From positions 1-64,000 of the forward strand of contig JAHNUO010000008.1 in assembly GCA_019787685.1 (NCBI GenBank): a stretch of DNA of 64,000 nucleotides, written 5' to 3'. A program made the position numbers and the translations under genes. Source of the DNA: Chiua virens. Taxonomy: Eukaryota > Basidiomycota > Agaricomycetes > Boletales > Boletaceae. The notes beneath the pieces were generated by a model, which was not told the origin of the DNA, ran no database searches, and was given only the letters and a program-made list of their open reading frames with translations. This document shows positions 12,190-25,442 of this stretch, piece after piece (position 1 is the stretch's first letter; every line of letters begins with the position of its first letter).

Positions 12190-15100
12190 TCAGTGCGCAC
12201 GCGGACGCTTTTGCAGTGGTTCTGTACCTGCATTCGAGTCATCCGGTTCAGTAGCACCCAGCTTCCGCTTTCCAGTGGAAGAAGGGAACACCGAGGACCC
12301 AGCTCTGGCATCTCCAGTGTTATTGCACTCCATGTCCGAAGACGATGGTCGAATAGCCTCCGATGGGACGTCATACGGTGTTTGCTGAGAACGCTGATCC
12401 GTCGTTGCAGCCGCGGCGTTCTCTCTTCTAGATACCACCTGAATTGACGTCGAGCCCTCAAAGTCCTTCTCCATTAATACTTGCCCCTGAAGGATCCTGC
12501 CCATGTGCGTGTGCGCGAACGGTCGCCCTTTGCTCCGAATACCAAGTAGCGCCATCACAGAGGGTAGTGGAGAGTCCGAAAACCTGATTTCGTTCTCTTC
12601 AAAACTCCCGGGGATATTGAATAGATTCCACCGAGGGGTGATATCATTCGGAGAATCTTTCGCAGGTACGCCAAGGAAACGACACAGCCGAAGGTACGAT
12701 TGATAATCTCTGAGGTAGAGCTGTCCGGAAAACACGTTCAACTGGTCGATCAGATTCCAAGGGGGTGTCCAGGAATCGGAGGGCAGGGGGGGGATAGTGT
12801 AGAGTTTCAGATCGTCGGATGGTTTCACGCGCTGGGACGTACGTGGTGCATAGAGATGAAGGTGGACACATTCGCTCACTCTGATATCTGGCAATAACGT
12901 ATGGACTTCAAATGGGCTGACCAGAACGAGCACTTGGTTGTCCGCCCTTTTGCTTGTGAGAACCCACTGAACTGGTCGAAGGTACCGATCCATAGTCCCG
13001 TGCGTTGATTCTGGCTTGATCGTCCGACAAAAGTCTGTTGTCGCCAGGATAAATGAGCTCCAAACGTCTGCGTCGCGAGTAGCTGCAGTGCTCTTTTTAA
13101 GCGATGTGAAGACGGGTTGGAAGGCGCTGCCAGAGTGCAGTGGAGGAATGATACCCGTCTCCACGAAGGTCTCAACATCCGGATGAACGGAATGTTCTGC
13201 TGGTTCTGCTTTCGAAGGGAGCTCCACTTCCCGTTCGCGTTCCCGCTCGCGGTTGACCTCCCGTTCCTGTTCCTCGTCCAACTGTGCACTGGGAAACGAT
13301 AGAACTCCGAGGGCCTCACAACGTTGACGGATCCCTGGATCCAGCGCAGAGAGTGTACTCGAAGAACTTTCAGTGTTGCTGGGCCCGTAGAGCTCTGCAA
13401 GCGATTTGCCTTCTGGTTGGAGCCATGCATTCGAAAGCGCATCTCGTGTGAGGTCACCATCAGAGAAACGGGTCCAGGTTTCATATCTTGATTTATGAAT
13501 CATGCCCTGCTGTGCCCAGTGAGGAGTCCACTGCTGGACATCGACCCAGGTTTCGTGTATTGTCCAGCATAGGACATCGGCTGTGGTGACTTGGATGGTC
13601 AGATCCTTTTTTCCGGTCACAGCACGAATGGTCCGATCAACATCAGGTGGCGCGAAAAACATGACCGAGTGACCATGACCAAGCTTGCGCATTCGCATGC
13701 AACCTGAACCCACAACCCGTCAATGTCGAACTTGGTGATCTAACCATGCCACGAGACAAACCTTGTACGAGATTGTCTTTGGTGACCTTGGGACCCAGAG
13801 TGACTGCCGCTCGTGATCCATTAGGAAATTTGAGGTCGGTACCCCTTGTATGAGCATGGTCCAGATAGACAACACAGCGTTCTAAGGTTTCAGAAAGCGG
13901 GGAGGACAGCAGTGGGAGAGTGGTGCCTTCTTGCGTGAGCACCATAAGTTCGTCTTTCTCGTTGAAATAGATGGCGCCAGATATATGCTGGGCAATGTCA
14001 AGCCACGCCCTGGCTACTTCTTGGTTAGAAAGATCGAGGATTTGTGCGCCAACGTCCAACAAAACGCGAATTTCGTACTCGTGATTGACCACCGTCCGGA
14101 GGAATTCACGTGTGCTTCGTCGTCCGCCACTCTCGTATGTGACTTCATAGAAGTCATTTTCAGGTCGTAATAGATACCCAAGAATTCTGGCATTAGTTCC
14201 TTTCTGATGCTCGAGGTCGTGTTGAGCTATAGATGTTGGCAATAGCCATCGGTTGTCATTCGTTCCCGAAAATCCTATCAGTGGTGAATATATTAGCGAC
14301 TAGGTCGAACAGCGCAGAAGGCGCGCTTGTGCTCACTGCCACTCACCCGTGATGAGCTTCTCCCGCTTCTCCGCCAAGTCCCAACTAGAGCCAGCAAGCT
14401 TCCAAGGAAACTCCTTTGCCTCCTTCGGGAACACCACTCGAGAAAGATAAAAATCTATAGTCGCTTGATTCCGTGTGAAGAGTGGGAATGTGACTTTGTC
14501 CCATTGCTCTGATGACCGGAGGTTGATCTCGCCGAGCTCCTGGAGTGATTTTGGCAGCATCCCAGTGTAGCCTTTGACCCATCGTGCATATTCTGTAGAT
14601 GAGTCATCCTCGTCCAAGAGAATTTCGAAGGATGCTCTCAGTTGATCTTCGTTCAAGCCAGTGTAGTAGTAAGACAAGCAAGTAAGAATGATGGTGATAT
14701 CTGGATGACCGAACTGAGTGTTTGGAGCGGGGGTATCTTTCGCACGGTACGGTACGGCAAGCATCGTGGAAGCTTTGAGTCGGGAGTGATCCCAGTCATC
14801 ATCGCTTGGGTGAACTTGAAGGCCATAGTTGACGCGCCACTTCCACTCTGAAAGTGCAAACACAAGGATGTTGGAAGCCAAGAGACCGCGGAGAAGGAGG
14901 AGTCCACTCCATAAATAACTTTGGTGCGAATTCTTGGCGTACTCTTCCACCTTCTCGGCTGTGTCGGGCAGTCGCAGAACATCGTCAAATATGAAGCTGT
15001 GAATTGCATCATGCAACGGAGGGGAGACATGTTGAAAATTGAGAGCGGGAATCCGTCCAGCCATCACGTCCTTTGCAATGAATGATACAAGGCTTCGGCC

Positions 15101-18100
15101 AATGTCGGAAGCTCGCACGATATGAATATATGGAAATGATGCTTGCGGACCGCCTTCGTACTCCACAGCTAGAGGGGAATACATCGACAGTGAATATGCG
15201 TGCTCCTTGACGAGTTGCAGAACTTGTTGCATGATTGTCCATCGGTGAGGGTATCCGTCCATATGTTGCTGGGGGCCAATTGTGTATATCAACTGGAACC
15301 GGGTGTGAAGGATCTCATCGCTCTCGTCCAGGATGTCCCGACAGTGGATGTGAATCCATTTCTGTAGCCTCAACCACTTTGATGCAGTGTCTAGATCACC
15401 GCAATTACTTCTGTCCGAGTCGTCATCCGTCGAGCAGTGCTGCAGTTTGTTTGACTGTCTGAATATATTACCCACGAAGGTGTCTTCTGTCAGCTAGGGT
15501 AAATAGTCAGCTGAATAGACTGACATCAGGAAGCCTCCCACGCACCGACTTGAGCGATAGACATGTCTCCAGGCACTTGTAAATCCAGCTCTGATTCTTG
15601 GGTACTACCTGCTCTGCCGCAACTTTCCCTTTACGTATCTGTTCCTCCATGCTCATCAACCTGAGAGACACGACATGCTCTGGCTGAAGAAGTAAAATAC
15701 CATGCTCAGCCATGCATCGAGACATTAGCTTCTGTAGATCGTCAACTTGAAGGCTGATCACCCGATCAAATTCATCATATTCCAGGTTGCGAGAGAAAGG
15801 CAGGTGGTATATTGGCCTATTAGCGAGGCCTCCGAGGCGAGAAACGAGTATATCGAACATTTGGACTGTCAATGCTCGTGGGACAACGATGCGGACAAGC
15901 TGCTTTCCATCAGCAAGAGCCGCGGCAGCGATGGGGATGATCACAGATGATTTTCCTTCACCCATGTTGACCTGCATCACAGTGTTTTCTCCAGACTGTG
16001 GGGACATGATTTCCATAGCAGTTTTTGCCTGAGCACGCCGAATAGTAAAATTGCCTTGAATCTGTTCACAAGGCGAGAAATATCAGTAGGCAGACGCACG
16101 AGCATTGGGAATGGCATACCTGAATGAGCAGCCAATCTGGGTACTCTTCAGGCTTCCATCCGTCGCATGGCGCATTCTCTAACTCTTTTGCAAGTTCTTC
16201 TTCGAGTCCATACAAAGCCAATCGAAGTAACCTCCGGGAGTGTTGAAGATCCAGAAGCAGCAAGGCAAATAATATCAGGCATTTCTTCCAACACGGAGGA
16301 ATGTTGATCGGCGATGTGGATGCGACACACTGTAAAAGGTCAATTGCACCAATCTGTGGCCATTGACCAGAACGATCGAGAGCTTGTGCAAGGGGATCTG
16401 TTGGTGGAACCAAAGCTTGCTTGAGAGCGGCCAAACCCCGCATGTAGTTAGCTTTGCAAAGCACATAGTGGTTTCGAAATGCCTCGATGAGACCCCCTCC
16501 TGCAGTTCTGGAACGAGTCACCAGATATTCATCACAAATACGTTGTGAGCTGGCGTGAAGGTATGTGAGGTATTCTTGCTGAAATGGATGGTCCGTGAGC
16601 ACAGAGGAGAAAATTTGACTCTCCAATTTGAGAACGTCATTCGCCAATCTTTCGTTGCCCTCAGGCTTGTACCGGTGGCTGTCGCATGGTAAAGGGTTGC
16701 GCGAGGGCAGTGTCGGTGGCAGTCTATCAGCGAGAAGTTGCTCGAGCGTGACCTGCCATCGTGTGCACTCTGAGTCATGAGGCATATTTTGTAACGATGA
16801 GATGGGGCGTGGTGCAACTTGAAGGATGGATCCCGATCTAGATTCCGCTAGGATATCCATGAGGTTCTTCTTGAGGATGAAGTTATGAAAACAGCTGGAG
16901 AACATTGGTTGGAGACTGACCGCCAAGGTCTTCTCCTTCACATTGTAAGTACGAGGATCCAGCGAAATTGGAGGAGTCTCGCGTGGCCAACCTTTGAGCA
17001 AATCCATGGCGGCAACAAACAATTCACCCTTAGTAGCAAGCCACGCTGGATCATTCACAAGGTTATATAAGATCCTCTCTGTGGGACGCCATCCATCCAA
17101 AAGGTCGCAGTCCGTGTGTACTGGTAGATTTCTGAGACAGGGCGGAGAAAGGTTTGCAAATGCTATGAGCATCGAGAGGAATGCGACAGGATAGCATGGC
17201 GAGCAATAGGCTGTTGTGGGCAGTAGGAATAACAGCTGGAATCGCGGATGAGCTTCTTTGCTGGTCTCCAAGATGTCTTGTACTTTGGTTATCAGTCTTT
17301 GTACTAGGCCAGAATCTGAGTGCACCGTGACAGTGTACCTGGGCCGGAACGTAGTATCCAAAAATATTTTTTCCCTATCATTGGCGTGCCACAGTTGTTG
17401 CCAGTTTATGAGTGGTGTGATAGTAGGCGCACCGACAGACCAGGTGTAAATAACAGAAGCTGCGGTGGAAACAAGATCCTGAAGCTCTAAACCTGTGTCT
17501 ATTTCTGAGTAGTCCGCGTCGTCGCAGTCTTCCTGATGGTTTGGCCCAGTGACTTTCGACAGGAACAAGTGAGCAGCTCGTTGCACCGAGCGCTTCAATG
17601 ATGGACTGACATGGTTGCCGGTACCAGTCCAGTAATATCTGAGGAGGATTTCATGGTGCATGATGGCCAGTTGCGGATATTGAGTGTTAATTTGGGGATA
17701 ATCATCAATGGATGATGTTGGGAATTTGTCCCCATCGAGATGCCTGAGTCTCATGACTGAATGACACCCACCACAGCGTAACAGACCATGTGCGACCTGA
17801 GCGCCTGTTTTACTTGTCAGTGGATCTGGCCTATCACAGCTAGTTGCAGCATGCAAAACTGCAAGATACTGCGTGCTCGTCAAGCTGCCATTTCCAATTA
17901 AGCAACCTAACTCAGGATCCACATCGTAGACGTGACAAAATAGCCCCACAAGTGTACGTGATGCGCTAGGTTTGACTCGCACGCGATGTACGCCGTACTG
18001 TGTGGGAAAACCATCTGGTACCAGGATCCGTCTGGGGATAAGTGCTTCTGGGAGAAGGGTCCCTGCAATGACAAGTTTTGGCCGGAGAACAAGCAGATTG

Positions 18101-21100
18101 TCTAGCCCAAACAATGCCCCGATGGACTGATTGTCGTCATAAACCATGTCTCTGAAGTCTCGAGACTCGAGTTCTCCCTGAGCATTGACAAAAAACGACA
18201 AGCCATAGTGGGGCAATACAACAGATAACTGCGGCACCGGCAAAGACGGAAGAGAGTTGGTGGGGGTCGTAGTGATTAAGAGGTTCCTGGACTTGCCCCG
18301 CAAGCCCATTAGGTTGTTAAGAGGATCGAAACACCGCGAAACCATTGACCAAGTTGGGCTTCGAGTGTCTACAAGAATCTCGCGGCCCTTGTATATTCGA
18401 TACTGGTCATTTGTGCAATCGATCCTCCAGTTTTCCGAAGATTCTTCCCAGAGATGTTCAAAAGGACGGATCTCAATGATCCTCGAGGATAGGTTCAACC
18501 AGTGGATATGACCGTCGACGAGCGCAGTCGGAAGATCTTTCCAGAAGATATATGAAGGAATCAGCTCAAGGATATCCCGTGTTCCGTTGCATTGCACTTG
18601 AACCACCAGATCATCATCTCGCAGAGAATAATGTACCTGTGTACCTTTCAATCACCATACATATCTCACGCAAGATTTGCCACCTACTCTGTGTTTGGAC
18701 GACGTGGTGTGAGTCATGAAATCCATTCCTGGCAGATTGGATGGTATGACAATGAAACCTTGCTGAGAACGATGGTGAGGAATACATCGTGATGTTGCCA
18801 TCGGAAAACCATGCGTACATCACGAAAAATTTCTTTGCATTCTGGAATATCCCTAATTGCGAGGGGCAATCCAGTCAATGGTTTTCCATCTGCTCGAAGT
18901 GCTCCAGTTAATAGGTCGAGGTGCACAACTTGTGGGGGTTCCATGGTCAGTTCGATTTTGCAGCTAAGCCAACGATCGTTTGGAGGCCCCAACTGCTCCC
19001 ACTTGCTTGTACATGGCTGATAGCGACCGAGCAGTTTATGAACTGCAAGGTCGATGCCATATTCTGATGGATCGGCGAGGATGACATCGCTTAACATTCC
19101 TTCAAGCGCTAAAGAAAGAGGCAGATCTCGAAGAAGAAGCAGTCTCGAATATTTGTCATCGATATCTGGAAAGATGAAGTTAAAGAAGCACTTTGCACGA
19201 GGAAACAAGACTCACCTTCAAGTTCATCGGGGCGAAGTGAACGGATAAAGAGAGCACAAGACAGTGTTGCATCGACGTCTTCTGCAGAACGGAAGAGCTT
19301 GGGTAGACAAGCTGGGTCAACGTCGAACGTGCTTCGACACGTGGCAGCCATCTCCAGCAAGAGGCGACTGCGCTTTGTGTTCGTGGGTGCCATTGCCAGG
19401 TTGTATGACAACTCTTCTACCCACAAAAGTGTCTTACTGCGAATATCACGAAGGAGGTGGATTGCTCGTTCCGAGACGCGTTCACTTGGACTTGACGCAA
19501 GAATCCGAGTGAGTAACAAAGCCATGTTTCCCATCACTATCGCATCCATTGACTCGACCCCGAAGTCCACGAACAAGGCATAGAGTTCATCCATGAGGGC
19601 ATTGCAAAAGGACACATTTTCAAGTTCTTGATGCCAGATCCATACCCCGGTGTTCAAATCAAGTGGTCCAACTTGAAACACCGCACGAGAGAGCAGAAAA
19701 TGAACTTCGAGACGACGGAGGTTTAGCGTCCTACTACGGAGACCGTGCAGGATGTTGAGCCACTGAAGTGAGCCACCGCTCCTCAACTGCGCAAATGCAG
19801 TAAATTCTTCGACAGAGAAGTCTGTGGGGCAGTGTACTTGAGCAGCCAAGACATTGTTTGGAGTGCAAGAGGTATCATAAATATGGTTGGACAAGCTGTC
19901 GTCCCGGCCCAATAATCCACCATATCTAAAGTGAAATCGAAATGGCCGGTCTTCACGTCCGAAGGTGTCCAGTCCTGACTTGCATACAATGAATTGCGAA
20001 CCTATAGAGGAAATTTCACGTTGTAGAACATAACGTAAGGTCGGGCTGTTTCGGGATTGTGAGCCCCTTGGATAGAAATAGGAAAAATGGATCTGGCAAT
20101 GTAGAGGGGGCCCATCGTGCCCTGAAAAATAAGGTTGCAATTCGATGGAACGAGCCAGGAGATTCTCCCTCTCCTCAGTCGTCCATGTGTGACCGGGCAT
20201 GAGGTGGACGAACCAATACAGAACGCGGAAGGCGGCTGAGCGCCAGATACGAATGTGGGCTGGACATTGCAGTTCGAACACGACAACCTTCGCTTGTAAT
20301 GGCGAGACGGGCAATGGTGATCGTGAATGCTTATTGCCATCTTCATGGTGCGTATGTCCAATTGCGGTGTGCATTGCGTTTCCTTCAATTTGGGCTTTGA
20401 GGTGCTGAAGATGTGTGGATTGGTCGTAGTAACGGACAGGAAGACTTTCCTCAGTGAACTCGTTTGAAAATACTGACCATCCTGAACGTGAGGAAGAATG
20501 ACGAGCAGAGAAGTACTGATATGCATGTGAGAGACGATGGAGGCTCGTTGTTGTGCGCAGGAAGAATGCTTCTAGGAAGGCGATTGGAATTGCAGGGGAG
20601 TAGTCGGCGAGCAGAGGAATTTCCCTGATGACAAGTTTGTCCAGTGCAAGAAAAAGTTCAATCCCTGTCAACAGCCACTTCAAGTCACGCTCTGACCCTC
20701 TATTCCTCGAAGACATCGAGAGCTGCGCATACTTGTCCATCAAAATCTCGAGCTGTGAACATGCCTCGCCCACGTTTGTGACGCGCGTGACCCAATCGTC
20801 GATTCCTTGTTGAACCAATCGCTCAACGTCGAAGAGAGTGACGTCGGGATCAGCTCGATACGATTCTTCAAAAAAGGTCCCATCCGAAGACAAGAAATCA
20901 TCGATAGTTCTACGACAGCGCTGGTTGGGATGGAAAGGTGTACCGACGGATTTATAACTGGGGTTTGAGAGAGCATTACGAATGTATTCTGCACTGTTTA
21001 GGAACGAGACCCGGCTGTCCCTTGCAAGCTCATCTTGGGATGGGTTTCGAAACGAGGGGGAAGCGTTTGGTTGCTCCCATCTGGCGTCAAGGATCTGTCG

Positions 21101-22099
21101 AAGGCGAGCGCATGCCTTCATCGCCATCTCAGAGAGCCAATTGGGGGTAGATTCACCAAGTTTGCTTAAGCGTCGGAGAATTTTGCACTCCATCACGTGG
21201 AGTAAATCATTGGAGGGTGTTTTATGGTTCGGATCCATAGCAAGGGTGGATATGAAGAACAACACAAACTCTTTGTAGGAGGTACGTCCGAGACATCGTT
21301 CAAGTAACATTTGTATTGTGACTCTGACGACAAGCCACAAAGGGGACCGTCGCCAAGGGTTCCCGGAATAACTGCGAAAGTCGTCACGAATACGTTTGGT
21401 GATACGAGGAACGTCAATTGTGTGACCAACACCTCGCAAGATCCCAGGAAGTAGTGCAGTGACGTATTTTGGATCGCCAGGGAAAAGGGTAGAATCGTCT
21501 GAATTCACAGCATCTGGATGAGAGAGAAAGCTTGCGAGTTCGTATTGAAGCTCCATGTCATCAAACACTTCGTTGCGCATCTGGACAGCCGACCTGGGGT
21601 ACGAGCATATCAGAGATCCACCAGTTGCTGCTACTGCCTCATCGCTTGGGATTTCGAATGTCTCGCACAGCGTACTGTCCTCCCTCCTAGTGATGAGAAC
21701 TGCGGCATTTTGACGCCGTATGAAAACTGGGAGGATATCTATAGTTTGTCACTAAGGTGGAACTATTAGCTTTGATCTCGAGGACATACCTCCTGTTCGC
21801 ATTCCTTGCAATTGGGTGATAATGTGCCCTTTGTCCAGGCGCTCACACTGGACGAACGCTTGCAAGTGATCTAGCGTCTTTGTGATGCAACGCCACTGGG
21901 GCTTGAAGGTCTCTGGGATAAACGTGGTATAAGAGTGGGCGGCGGCGCAGACTGCACGAGCTAGGGAAAGGTCGTTCTCTGGGGTATAATCGCTGGATCC
22001 GGGAAGTTGGACTGGGAGAAAGACATGGGTAATAGCATAATTGAATGATGCAGATGTGTGGACAAATGGGGGATCTGTAACAGTAGACGGGCTAGTCAT
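12190..22099 (-). CDS. Giant DUF6606/DUF3638/DUF3645 protein, 3153 residues
   Basis: Nine exons (22099-21790, 21738-19216, 19165-18819, 18762-18688, 18636-16120, 16061-15546, 15493-14347, 14274-13762, 13703-12190) sum to 9462 nt, an exact multiple of three. The N-terminus (ITHVFLPVQLPG... RTGDILPVFIRRQNAAVLI) fits DUF6606. The centre holds a Walker-A-like loop VNMGEGKSSVI at about residues 1955-1965, at the start of DUF3638, followed by RIVVPRALTVQMFDIL. LRPKLVIAGTLLPEALIPRR lies upstream. DUF3645 is expected after DUF3638 but was not delimited. The C-terminal tail is charged and basic (GKRKLG, QKRPRAH), possibly a nuclear signal. The GEGKS loop recalls SecA-like ATPases, but activity is inferred. 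Function of the family is unknown. No broken exon was seen. Confidence 0.9.
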
Positions 22100-22508
22100 A
22101 TCCTGGGCCTTGTCGATGTCAATGTGTACGATGAGATCGATGAGACAATGAGTCTATTACTTACATAATCAGTTGCACACAAAGCATCGGGAAATCGGTG
22201 ACGAAAAGAGATAGATAGATAAACCCTTATCAATGCTTATCCAAACAATAATCTACATCATTAGCATCTTGATGACAAGTCAAATGAAATACAATTAGAT
22301 GTTTTGGGAGGTATTTCACGCCCGACACTCTACATAAAAAATCCCACTTTGGCTGTTCAGATAGGTGAGACGATGTGTCTCTCTGGCTATTGACTAAACA
22401 CCTGGGCTACTAGCCGACATCTATATTATTCCGGTATTCCGTGGTCCGCTGCTGCCCAGCATCCGTCCATGGCAAGCCATCCCGTCTGGACATTTCCGAC
22501 CTTCTTTT

Positions 22509-23265
22509 CCTGCCCGAGGGCATCCGCTTATGTCTGCAACGGTTGAGATGGGTGGCCAGAGTTAGCTGAGTGGCAACCGATGGAAATCGGACCTACCATG
22601 ATGAATACATTCAGTAGCAGCGGGATGATTGAACAGCTCAGAGCCGGACTTCCCTCCGCGACAGTTGAGACGGATGGCCTGAGTCAGCTAAATGACAACG
22701 GATGGAAGTCAGACCCACCATGATGAATGCTTTCAGTAGCAGCGGGATGATTGTGCAGCTCAGAGCCGGCCTTCTCCATACATCCGCGATGGTTGAGACA
22801 GATGGCCAGAGTTAGCTGAGTGAAAATGGATGGAAATCGGACCCACAATGATGAATACATTCAGTAGCAGCGAGGTGATCGCGCAGCTCAAAGCCGGACT
22901 TCCCCATACGTCCACGACAGTTGGGACAGATGGCCTGAGTCAGCTAGATGACAATGGATGGAAATCAGACCCACAATGATGAATACTTTCGGTGGCAGCA
23001 GGGTGATTGCGCAGCTCAGAGCTGGACTTCTCCATACGTCCGTGATAGTTGGAACGGATGGCCTGAGTCAGCTAGATGACAACGGATGGAAATCAGACCC
23101 ACAATGATGAATACTTTCGGTGGCAGCAGGGTGATTGCGCAGCTCAGAGCTGGCCTTCTCCATACATCTGTGACAGTTGACACGGATGGCCTGAGTTAGC
23201 TGAGTGGCAATGAATGGAAACCGGACACCATGATGAGTACTTTGGCATTCCATACGACCGTGACG
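22509..23265. repeat. Tandem repeat, about six copies of a 122-128 bp unit
   Basis: The marker CAGTAGCAGCGGGATGATT and variants (CGGTGGCAGCAGGGTGATT) recur near 22612, 22734, 22862, 22990 and 23118. Spacings are 122, 128, 128 and 128 bp; the 122-bp form lacks about six bases near CTCCATACRTCC. Each unit also contains GATGGCCTGAGTCAGCTA, a CCCACCATGATGAAT-like box and GCAGCTCAGAGC. Copies differ by several substitutions, and the outer copies are more diverged. It lies between the 5' end of the giant DUF3638 gene and the 3' end of the DUF6698 gene. No long open frame runs through it, so it is non-coding minisatellite DNA. Confidence 0.9.
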
Positions 23266-23456
23266 GGTGACAGTGAGATGATCCGAGTCGCGTAGTTCGG
23301 AAGTACTGTTTAGTACTGCCGATGCGATCAACATGCTGCTTAACATTAGAGACCAGCAATCTATGATAGCACGGAGCATGTTATATAGTAGTTCAAATGG
23401 TAATAATACTAACGAAGAGCGACATAGACTTGTAATTAACAATGATGATGATGTAG

Positions 23457-24864
23457 CTATGTCGTCATGTCTATCGCCCGCTCATTGTACTCCGCTCGCT
23501 TCTGCCTTATCCTCGCCAATGCACTATTCTTGGATGATAGTCGCTCCGTTTCAGAATAAAGCGGAAATACTTGGCTAATCGTGGTGATCAGAAATGAAAC
23601 CACAAAACAAGCAGAAGACCCACCAATTCCACCAAATCAAAAGCTGATTGACCTCCCCTTTCTCTTCAAGATCATCGAGTAACTCCACAATGGAGTTGTA
23701 GAAGCGTTCAGAATCGGTGATCAGATCTGTACGAGAGAAGACTTGTGCTGAGCTTAACGCAAAGCGTGCCTTGCAGAGAATAAGTACAACCTCTTTTAAG
23801 GAAAAATGGACTCACTTGAGTAGCGACATACGCGATAGAGGCCTTTGTCACGGAGCGCATGCCATGAATGCGGGCATTCCCGGATCGGGTGGCCTTCGGT
23901 TCCTGGTCTACAGAACTCGGAGATGTGAAGATGTGTTTGAAGGCCTTAGTGATGAAAGTAAGCATTGTGCAGAGATGGACGCTGCAAGGGAACACTCACG
24001 GACACAAGAAGACCACTCCTCAACAGTCCATTCCACGGATCCTCGGCATCATAGGTATAGTTTGCATATAAGAAGACCGGCCACTGATCACCAGATACCT
24101 GCATTTGCCCACTGACTAACTTTCCCTTAATACTGTTGGACAGTTTAAGCATACCATGATCCCAATCGAATGTAACGTACACGTACTCCAAGTTAGCCCA
24201 ATCTAGCCCGGCAGGGCAGAGAAGCGCTCCTGTGCGCTCGTGGTTGAAACCGCGACCAGATTTTACATTGCGTGGGATGTGTGGGTTGAGGGTTTGACCT
24301 TTGGGTGTGATCCAATCAATGATCGCACTTTTCATACCTTTGGTGTCATCCGCCCTTGCACCATTGGCACCTTTCTGGATCTGTTAGGATGGAAGTAAGC
24401 GTTGGTTCGATGTGTATACACTCATGACGAACAAGATCTGCTATTTGAATCACCTCCTCCTCTGACGATTCCATGAGCCTTGCTTCCAGGCCAGGTACAA
24501 TCCTCAGTAGTTCTCGGAAGACTGCATATTCTTTTCGTTCGCTGGATACGTGGTAGATCGAATATTAACTTCCAGACTTAGAAGAATGGAAACTCACTGA
24601 GCAGTTATGGATTCCAGGTCTTCGTCACCCATCATCACAATACCATTAGTGAGAAGAGTCTGAATATTGCAGAACGTATGGACTGCTCTGCCAAAATGAC
24701 GTCCATGGTGCACCAAAGGATCCTGTGTGGTCCTACCAAGCAATCAGCTTCACTTGTTCATATATACTAACATCAAAGGAGAAGACTAACGGTCTCTTCC
24801 TGGGACCCAATTCTAGAGCATTTGGGTGCGCACGTTTGTGCCCAGTCTGGTCGTTGACTGACAT
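23457..24864 (-). CDS. DUF6698-type basidiomycete protein
   Basis: Eight exons (24864-24772, 24722-24598, 24541-24433, 24380-24187, 24132-24000, 23944-23816, 23769-23624, 23574-23457) join to 348 residues without a frame break. Recognisable family segments are DPLVHHGRHFGRAVHTF, SAIIDWITPKGQTLNP, GALLCPAGLDW, GDQWPVFLYANYTYD, AFKHIFTSPSSV, ATRSGNARIHGM, SIAYVATQ and FSRTDLITDSERFYNS, ending QVFPLYSETE...ALARIRQKRAEY. These fit the DUF6698 family, common in multiple copies in agaricomycete genomes; its function is not known. An upstream in-frame ATG at 24942 is possible. The acidic/Trp-rich helix and C-terminal basic segment are intact, so this copy looks functional. Confidence 0.82.
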
Positions 24865-25068
24865 GATGCTCGACGTGAAATGTAATAGAAAGAAAGTGCC
24901 GAAAAAGCTTACTGGGGGAAGTTGTTGGTGGTCGTCGCTCAATCCTTCGTCACGTCTTTATACCACTAGACAGAGGACGGGAAATTTTGCCAACGCTGGG
25001 CGGAAAACAGTCTCAATTTTCTCCCACGAGTTTCGAGTTCAACTACTAGTACTAGGAGAGCCTTACCT

Positions 25069-25365
25069 GTGTGAATTCCGCTCACGTATGATGGAGTTTC
25101 GCACCCATACAGGCCACCGGAAAATTTGTGAACGCTGGGCGGAGTCGCAGAAATTCAATTTCTTCCAGTTATAGATACATAATATTATGTAAGTTCTGAG
25201 TTCAAGGGGAGTACGTGTGAATTCCGCTCACACATGGTGGAGTTTCACATACCCCATATACTTAGAATACTACGTAGTACGTACATCTGCCAGCCTTCCG
25301 TGAGAAAATCTTTGGATGCTAGGTGGTGAATTCTACTCATGTGCAGTGGAGTTTCGCACCCACTG
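25069..25365. repeat. Dispersed repeat, three diverged copies
   Basis: A box GTGAATTCCGCTCAC, then about 8-10 variable bases and GGTGGAGTTTCGCACCC, occurs near 25072, 25216 and 25328 with increasing divergence. A companion segment AACGCTGGGCGGA occurs at about 24993 and 25131. The copies lie between the DUF6698 gene and the small gene at 25.4-26.1 kb, with no open frame through them. The unit length is roughly 110-145 bp. Confidence 0.6.
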
Positions 25366-25442
25366 GGCAAGGACTTGAGGATGCTGGTAGGAAATACCAG
25401 AACACGCAGACTCAACAACCGTAGCACGCTCTTTCTTGGTAG

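Noticed and set aside
18714..18818. A frameshift in the giant DUF3638 gene near 18.8 kb
   Set aside because: A 56-bp intron (18763-18818) plus a 75-nt exon and a 51-bp intron restore the frame, and the total coding length is then an exact multiple of three.
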